Positions 5,758-9,900 of a stretch of DNA of 9,900 nt are shown here, piece after piece. Made by a program: the position numbers and the translations under genes. The stretch lies in the NCBI GenBank assembly GCA_038253945.1, contig JBBSGR010000034.1, forward strand, positions 1-9,900, given 5' to 3'. A model generated the notes under the pieces. The model was given only the letters and a program-made list of their open reading frames with translations. It made no database searches and was not told the DNA's origin. Every line of letters starts with the position of its first letter. The stretch's first letter is position 1. Origin of the DNA: JBBRYW01 sp038253945 (GTDB taxonomy: Bacteria > Actinomycetota > Thermoleophilia > Gaiellales > Gaiellaceae).

Positions 5758-7077
5758 ATGAACCAGAAACCCGCTTCGTTCTACGCCTCGCCGCAGGAGG
5801 CGATGCAGGCGCGCCCGGAGGAGTTTCTCTACCTCGCCTGTCTGCACGAGGGCACGGCCGTCAACGCGCCCGACTTCATCGCTGTCGTCGACGCCGAGGA
5901 AGGACGGATTGTGCACGAGACGCCAATGCCGAACGTCGGCGACGAGCTCCACCACTACGGCTGGAACCGCTGCAGCTCGGCCTGCCACGGCCCCGACCGC
6001 TCACACCTGATCGTGCCCGGCTTCCGCTCTTCACGGATCCACATCGTGAACGTCGCCGACGATCCGCGGGCGCCGCGGATCGAGAAGGTGATCGAGCCGG
6101 AGGAGCTCGTCGCCAAGACCGGGTACACCAGGCCGCACACCGTGCACTGCATGCCCGGCGACAACGTCGTCATCTCGATGCTCGGCGACGCCGACGGCAA
6201 CGGCGCCGGCGGCTTCGCGGTGCTCGACGCGAAGACGTTCGAGATCAAGGGACGGTGGGAGAACGGCGGCAACACACCGTCGCTCAACTACGACTTCTGG
6301 TACCAGCCGCGCAAGAACACGCTCGTCTCGTCGGAGTTCGGCGAGTCGAACGCGTACGAGAAGGGCTTCGACCTCGACGACGTCGCCGCCGGACGCTACG
6401 GGAGCCGGCTCCACTTCTGGAACCTCGCCGAACGGCGGCTCGAACAGACGCTCAATCTCGGCGAGAACGGTCTCGTTCCGCTCGAGGTGCGTTGGCTCCA
6501 TGACCCCGACGCCGAAGACGGCTTCGTGGGGGCCGCCCTCTCGAGCACGATGTGGCACTTCCACTCTGACAACGGCGGCTGGGGTGCCGACCAGGTGATC
6601 GCGGTCGAGAGCGTCGAGCTTGAGGGCTGGCCGTTCCCCTTGCCAGGCCTGATCACCGACCTGCTCGTCTCGATGGACGACCACTATCTCTACTTCTCGA
6701 ACTGGCTTCACGGCGACCTGCGCCAGTACGACGTCTCAGATCCCGCCAACCCGAAGCTGACCGGCCAGCTCTGGCTCGGCGGTCTGCTCGGCAAGCCAAG
6801 CGACGCGGGGTGCGACCTGAACGGCGGGCCGCAGATGATCCAGCTCTCCTTCGACGGGCGCCGGCTCTACGTCACCAACTCGCTCTACTCGACCTGGGAC
6901 AACCAGTTCTACCCCGGCTTGCGCTCCTGGCTCCTACGAGTCAACTGCCTGCCCGAGGGCGGGCTGGAAGTCGACCGCGACTTCTTCGTCGACCTGCACG
7001 ACCGCCCCGAGGGGCCTGCGCGGGCACACGAGGTGCGGCTTCAGGGCGGCGACTGCACGACGGAGATCTTCCAGTGA
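5758..7077 (+). CDS. SBP56 / methanethiol oxidase family protein
   Basis: The 439 residues match the selenium-binding protein 56 family along their full length. Landmarks: PMPNVGDELHHYGWNRCSSAC (56-76), VIEPEELVAKTG (111-122), PHTVHC (126-131), GGFAVLDAKTFEIKGRWE (151-168), YDFWYQPRKNT (178-188), PGLITDLLVSMDD (296-308), YLYFSNWLHGDLRQYD (310-325), GGPQMIQLS (356-364) and the closing AHEVRL-GGDC (423-433). Family members (human SELENBP1, bacterial MtoX) oxidise methanethiol to formaldehyde, sulfide and H2O2, using copper bound by conserved His residues; candidate ligands are in PHTVH, TMWHFH and AHEVR. The human CSSC motif appears here as CSSAC. No signal peptide is visible, unlike periplasmic MtoX, and no SCO1-type copper chaperone is adjacent, so a cytosolic enzyme is likely. 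The stop overlaps the next start by 4 bases. Confidence 0.92.
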   Translation: MNQKPASFYASPQEAMQARPEEFLYLACLHEGTAVNAPDFIAVVDAEEGRIVHETPMPNVGDELHHYGWNRCSSACHGPDRSHLIVPGFRSSRIHIVNVADDPRAPRIEKVIEPEELVAKTGYTRPHTVHCMPGDNVVISMLGDADGNGAGGFAVLDAKTFEIKGRWENGGNTPSLNYDFWYQPRKNTLVSSEFGESNAYEKGFDLDDVAAGRYGSRLHFWNLAERRLEQTLNLGENGLVPLEVRWLHDPDAEDGFVGAALSSTMWHFHSDNGGWGADQVIAVESVELEGWPFPLPGLITDLLVSMDDHYLYFSNWLHGDLRQYDVSDPANPKLTGQLWLGGLLGKPSDAGCDLNGGPQMIQLSFDGRRLYVTNSLYSTWDNQFYPGLRSWLLRVNCLPEGGLEVDRDFFVDLHDRPEGPARAHEVRLQGGDCTTEIFQ

Positions 7078-7235
7078 TCGTCGCCCACATCCTGGGGACC
7101 CCCGTCGAGGAGAGCGTCCTGCAGCTCGCGCCAGCTGGCGCGGCGATGATGACGGCGGTCGCCATCGCCGGTCGGACGAGACTCGGCCAGCTGCGGCGCC
7201 GGCTCCGTCGTCGCTCGCACAGGGAAGACCATTAG
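7074..7235 (+). CDS. 53-residue single-span membrane peptide
   Basis: This begins at GTG 7074, overlapping the SBP56 stop as GTGA, the hallmark of translational coupling, and ends in TAG at 7233. The product opens MIVAHILGTPVEE, continues into a hydrophobic stretch (about 14-33, QLAPAGAAMMTAVAIAG) able to cross the membrane once, and ends in a strongly basic tail (RRRLRRRSHRED). The charge pattern predicts a cytoplasmic C-terminus. I do not recognise a named family. Coupling to the SBP56 gene suggests a small partner or anchor for it, but that is inference. The frame is open further upstream inside the SBP56 gene, which is coincidental. Confidence 0.65.
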   Translation: MIVAHILGTPVEESVLQLAPAGAAMMTAVAIAGRTRLGQLRRRLRRRSHREDH

Positions 7236-7281
7236 CCCGAGGAGCTGCGCGAATCGCCGCGAGCGACTGAGCTGGACGGGA

Positions 7282-7310
7282 CGAGGGGCGCCACTGACCG
7301 CCGCCCCTCG
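7282..7310. terminator. hairpin between convergent transcription units
   Basis: CGAGGGGCG (7282-7290) pairs perfectly with CGCCCCTCG (7302-7310) around an 11-base loop. No T-run follows on either side, as is usual for many actinobacterial terminators. It lies 47 bp after the membrane peptide gene and about 127 bp from the end of the opposing transporter gene, so it could act in both directions. Confidence 0.55.
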
Positions 7311-7436
7311 GACCCGAGCACCTGCACCCGGAGATTCAACTGCAGCTTCCATCCCGCACAGATCCCGCCAGCGGTTCGTCAACGTGCCCCGGACGGAGCT
7401 CGACCCTCAGATTACGGAACCGCATTACCCGTCGCG

Positions 7437-8939
7437 CTATGCCGCGGCCGCCAGGTCAGGCGCGGCCTCGCCACTGAGGCCGAGTTCGGGCTCCGCCTGC
7501 GCCGGCTTCGACTCGAGCATCAATGCCGCGAGCAATGCCCCCAACGCCGAGATGGCAGCGAGAACGTAGAAGGCGATCGCGAAGCCGTGCGTGAGCGCTG
7601 CGCCGCTGAGTGCGCTCGATCCGACGTGCGCGTTGACGTAGTGGGCCGTGAACGTGGTGGCGATCGTGGTGGCGGCGGCGACGCCGATGGCGACGCCGAT
7701 CTGCTGGCTGGTGTTGATCAAGCCCGAAGCAACGCCCGCGTCAGCCTGCTGCACGCCGGTCAGAGCGCCGATCGACACGGGCACGAAGGCGAGCGCCAGC
7801 CCGAGCCCACTGATGATGAACGCAGGAAACAGATCGGTGAAGTAGTGGCCGTGCACCGGAAGCCGCGCGAACAGCACCAGGGCGACGGTCGAGAGCGCCA
7901 AGCCGACCGGCAGCACACGCCTGACACCGATCCGGGTCACGAGTGCTTGCGCGAGGGCGGAGAAGGCGATGATCGTCAGGGTCAGCCCGATGTAGGCGAT
8001 GCCGGTCTTGAGCGCCGAGTAGTGCAGCACCTGCTGCATGTAGAGGGTAAGCAAGAGGAACTGCGAGAAGATCGCGCCGCCCATCAGCAGCCCGCTCAGG
8101 TTCGCGCCGGAGAGCGTACGCAGGCGGAAGATCCGCAGCGGCAACAGAGGCGCCTGCGAACGTGCTTCGATCACGAAGAAGGGGGCGATCAACCCCGCCG
8201 CGGCGGCGAGTAGCCCGATTGTCTCGGGCGTTCTCCAGCCGTGCTGGGCGGCGCGGGTCATCGCGTAGACGAGCAACATCAGACCGGCGGTGATCGAGCC
8301 GGCGCCCGCGAAGTCGAAGTGGCGATGTCCGAGATCGGCGCGACTCTCGCGCAAAAGCCAGGGGGTAACCCCGATCACGAGCGCGCCAACCGGCACATTG
8401 ATAAAGAAGATCCACGACCAGCTAAGGCTGCTCGTCAGAGCCCCGCCGAGCAGCACGCCGGCGGCGCCCCCGCTGCCTGAGGCCGCACCCCAGATCCCGA
8501 GCGCCAGGTTCCGCTCCCGGCCCTCGCGGAAGGTGGTCGTGAGGATCGAAAGTGCGGCGGGAGACAGGAGCGCGGCGCCGAGGCCCTGCAGAGAACGGAA
8601 CGCGATCAGCGAGCCCTCCGACCAGGCCAACCCGTCGAGCAGCGAGCTCACCGTGAACAGGAGCAAGCCGGCGATGAACAGCCGCCGCCGTCCGAGCAGG
8701 TCGGCCAGCCGGCCGCCGAGCAAGAGTGCGCCGCCGAAGAAGATCGAGTAGGCCGTGATCACCCACTGCAGGCTCCCCTGCGAGAAGTGAAGATCGGTCT
8801 TGATCGACGGCAGCGCGACATTCACGATCGCGACGTCGAGCACGACCATGAACTGGGCGGCCACGATCACCGCTAGCGCGATCCAGCGGCGGCGGTCCTT
8901 CGCTCCGGCAGCTGCTTCTGTCATAGTTTCAGCGCTCAT
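7437..8939 (-). CDS. MFS drug efflux transporter, DHA2 (EmrB/QacA) family
   Basis: A 500-residue, very hydrophobic major facilitator of the length expected for 14-helix DHA2 proton antiporters. Diagnostic motifs: motif D1 LDVAIVNVALPSI (34-46) in the first helix, motif A GGRLADLLGRRRLF (75-88) in the 2-3 loop, and antiporter motif C within GAASGSGGAAGVLLGGALT (151-169). A short basic N-terminus (KDRRR, 14-18) precedes helix 1 and an Ala/Glu-rich tail ends the protein. It should export a lipophilic drug, antiseptic or metabolite using the proton gradient; the substrate is not predictable. Start ATG 8939 (minus) has GGAGAA 8 bp upstream (8948-8953); an internal Met at codon 6 has no comparable site. 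It diverges from a MarR regulator across 72 bp holding an inverted repeat, so substrate-induced derepression is likely. Confidence 0.92.
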   Translation of the reverse strand: MSAETMTEAAAGAKDRRRWIALAVIVAAQFMVVLDVAIVNVALPSIKTDLHFSQGSLQWVITAYSIFFGGALLLGGRLADLLGRRRLFIAGLLLFTVSSLLDGLAWSEGSLIAFRSLQGLGAALLSPAALSILTTTFREGRERNLALGIWGAASGSGGAAGVLLGGALTSSLSWSWIFFINVPVGALVIGVTPWLLRESRADLGHRHFDFAGAGSITAGLMLLVYAMTRAAQHGWRTPETIGLLAAAAGLIAPFFVIEARSQAPLLPLRIFRLRTLSGANLSGLLMGGAIFSQFLLLTLYMQQVLHYSALKTGIAYIGLTLTIIAFSALAQALVTRIGVRRVLPVGLALSTVALVLFARLPVHGHYFTDLFPAFIISGLGLALAFVPVSIGALTGVQQADAGVASGLINTSQQIGVAIGVAAATTIATTFTAHYVNAHVGSSALSGAALTHGFAIAFYVLAAISALGALLAALMLESKPAQAEPELGLSGEAAPDLAAAA

Positions 8940-8958
8940 TCGTTTCGTTCTCCATCAT

Positions 8959-8979
8959 TTATTATTTCAACGATAACAA
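8959..8979. promoter_or_regulatory. 21-bp inverted repeat, candidate MarR operator
   Basis: TTATTAT (8959-8965) and ATAACAA (8973-8979) match as inverted arms at 6 of 7 positions around a 7-bp centre. This AT-rich island sits in the middle of the divergent transporter/MarR intergenic region. On the minus strand it lies between a possible -35 (TTCACC) and AT-rich -10 sequence of the transporter, and on the + strand it abuts the -35 region of the MarR gene, so one bound dimer could silence both. Confidence 0.5.
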
Positions 8980-8996
8980 GGTGAACGCTTGCGCGC

Positions 8997-9002
8997 TACA
9001 CT
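8997..9002 (+). promoter_or_regulatory. -10 element of the MarR gene
   Basis: TACACT ends 9 bp before ATG 9012, with no Shine-Dalgarno sequence between, suggesting a leaderless or nearly leaderless mRNA. The -35 position falls at the right arm of the inverted repeat and is not consensus. Confidence 0.4.
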
Positions 9003-9011
9003 TATTCCCAG

Positions 9012-9515
9012 ATGTCACCTTCGACCATCGAGACGCCAGCTCGCCCAATCCATCGTGTCGCGAAAGAGCTCGTCGCCAGCAGCGGCTTTCTGCTCGCGCG
9101 ACTCGGCCTCGCCTTCAAGACCAAGGCACTCGCGCGAATCGACCATGAGGGCTTCAATGCCCACCACTACAGCCTCCTGGCAATCCTCGCCGAGGGCGCC
9201 CGCGAAACCCAAGCAACGATCGCCGACGCGCTCGCGCTCGACCCGAGCCGACTCGTCGCGCTCCTCGACTCGCTCGAGGAACGCGACCTGATCACGCGCC
9301 AGCGAGACCCGAACGACCGGCGCCGCCACGTCGTCAGCATTACGGCCTCCGGCACGCGCCAATTGCAACGCCTGCGCTCGATCGCACAGCAAGTCGAGGA
9401 CGAGTTCTTCGCCCCGCTCGATCTCGCAGATCGCCAGACCTTTCACCACCTGCTCTTGCAGCTCGCCAGCGCGCACGATCCGCGCTGCGGCTTCACCCCG
9501 ACGGTCTCGTCCTAG
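9012..9515 (+). CDS. MarR-family transcriptional regulator
   Basis: A 167-residue winged-helix regulator. An N-terminal dimerisation helix (about 18-45) is followed by the DNA-binding core: TQATIADAL (66-74), recognition helix DPSRLVALLDSLEERDLI (77-94), and the wing with the classical MarR signature DPNDRRRHVVSIT (99-111), whose Asp and Arg residues stabilise the wing and contact the minor groove. A C-terminal helix pair (about 118-152) completes the dimer interface. Length is usual for the family. It is divergent from the DHA2 pump and close to an inverted repeat, the standard arrangement for a repressor of an efflux gene and of itself that releases DNA on binding the drug. No redox-sensing Cys is evident; the single Cys159 lies near the C-terminus. 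Ligand unknown. Confidence 0.9.
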   Translation: MSPSTIETPARPIHRVAKELVASSGFLLARLGLAFKTKALARIDHEGFNAHHYSLLAILAEGARETQATIADALALDPSRLVALLDSLEERDLITRQRDPNDRRRHVVSITASGTRQLQRLRSIAQQVEDEFFAPLDLADRQTFHHLLLQLASAHDPRCGFTPTVSS

Positions 9516-9668
9516 CCGGACTGATCACCTCACGGTCAGGTAGCGCTCAGGGCCGTCACAGTGATCCGATCGAGGTGACTGCAGATAGGCGGCGTCATCA
9601 GATCCTAGTACACCGTCCGATGCTTACGGTTCGAAATGTCATGAACACACGACCAGGCCGTCCTTCGT
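9516..9668. other. intergenic stretch without recognisable gene
   Basis: Nothing reads as coding. TCACCTC (9525-9531) and GAGGTGA (9572-9578) are inverted copies 40 bp apart, too distant for a convincing terminator. Confidence 0.4.
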
Positions 9669-9900
9669 TTACCGTTCAGAAAACAGGGACCTCGAGCAGC
9701 CGGTCGTACCGCGAATGGTCGAGCCCGAGCGGTAGATCTTGGTGCCGCGCGGGAGTCGTGCCCCTCCACCTCGAGCGGTTACGGCCGACGTGACGAAGGC
9801 GAAGCCGGTCAGCTTCAGCTTCGGTTTTCCGGCATCGAGCCGGCTGACCGCGCCGCCGTGAGCCGCTGCCGCGGATGTCGCGAGAGCGGTGACGATCAGG
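9669..9900 (-). CDS. C-terminal part of a minus-strand ORF, possibly secreted and frameshifted
   Basis: Entering from the right edge, the frame reads LIVTALATSAAAAHGGA, like the end of a signal peptide with an Ala-rich cleavage region. KPKLKLTGFAFVTSAV and RLPRGTKIYRS follow, then it ends in TAA at 9669-9671 after a less protein-like tail. A neighbouring minus frame that is also open would give a more natural ending (YDRLLEVPVF, stop TGA at 9676-9678), so a one-base slip near GTKIYRS in this copy or in the sequence is possible. The start lies outside the window. I do not recognise the family. Either a short exported protein or a decaying gene. Confidence 0.35.
   Translation of the reverse strand, partial: LIVTALATSAAAAHGGAVSRLDAGKPKLKLTGFAFVTSAVTARGGGARLPRGTKIYRSGSTIRGTTGCSRSLFSER

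Noticed and set aside
5115..6503. 462-residue, Arg-rich + strand ORF
   Set aside because: It spans two recognisable genes (MOSC and SBP56) in a different frame and is almost entirely Arg/Ala/Pro.
7587..8213. 208-residue ORF antisense to the transporter
   Set aside because: Shadow of the DHA2 gene; charged, low-complexity composition.
9525..9578. inverted TCACCTC/GAGGTGA as terminator of the MarR gene
   Set aside because: Only 7 bp of stem with a 40-base loop and no T-run.

Overview
The window is high-GC DNA with open shadow frames on both strands. It carries GTG starts, several probable leaderless starts, a SARP/BTAD regulator and DUF1059 proteins. Together these suggest an actinobacterium, possibly a deep-branching Thermoleophilia-like lineage. 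The phylum is a reasonable inference from gene content; the class is a guess.

Layout. (1) 1-500: no protein gene. It holds the 3' part of a tRNA-Asp gene (anticodon arm, T arm, 3' acceptor strand) with no 5' half, which looks like an integration-site scar, plus short direct and inverted repeats. (2) 501-2629: a compact + strand operon of three genes: a 36-residue double-CxxC zinc-ribbon peptide, a 133-residue double helix-hairpin-helix (DUF4332-like) protein, and a 511-residue HerA/FtsK-type ATPase of the DUF853 (YjgR) group. A promoter overlapped by a perfect 7-6-7 inverted repeat lies in front. (3) 2787-3435: a GNAT acetyltransferase that looks leaderless. (4) 3436-3813: mostly non-coding, with one doubtful small ORF. 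(5) 3777-4997: a DUF1059 protein, then a convergent SARP/BTAD regulator sharing a CTAG stop with it, then a second, divergent DUF1059 paralogue. Three heptamers phased at 11 bp lie in the divergent intergenic region, the spacing expected of SARP sites. (6) 4824-7235: probable operon DUF1059 - MOSC (YiiM-like) - SBP56/methanethiol oxidase - 53-residue membrane peptide, followed by a hairpin shared with the convergent gene. (7) 7437-9515: a DHA2-type drug efflux pump and a divergent MarR regulator with a 21-bp inverted repeat between them. (8) 9516-9900: little content, then the end of a minus-strand gene that leaves the window and may be frameshifted.

How the parts may work together. The 501-2629 operon pairs nucleic-acid-binding modules (Zn ribbon, HhH) with a motor ATPase, so a DNA-processing role is plausible; the combination lacks the usual NurA nuclease. 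The SARP regulator probably controls the sulfur/molybdenum-flavoured operon that diverges from it. The MarR protein probably represses the adjacent efflux pump and itself. Several real genes here are short (36, 53 and 57 residues).
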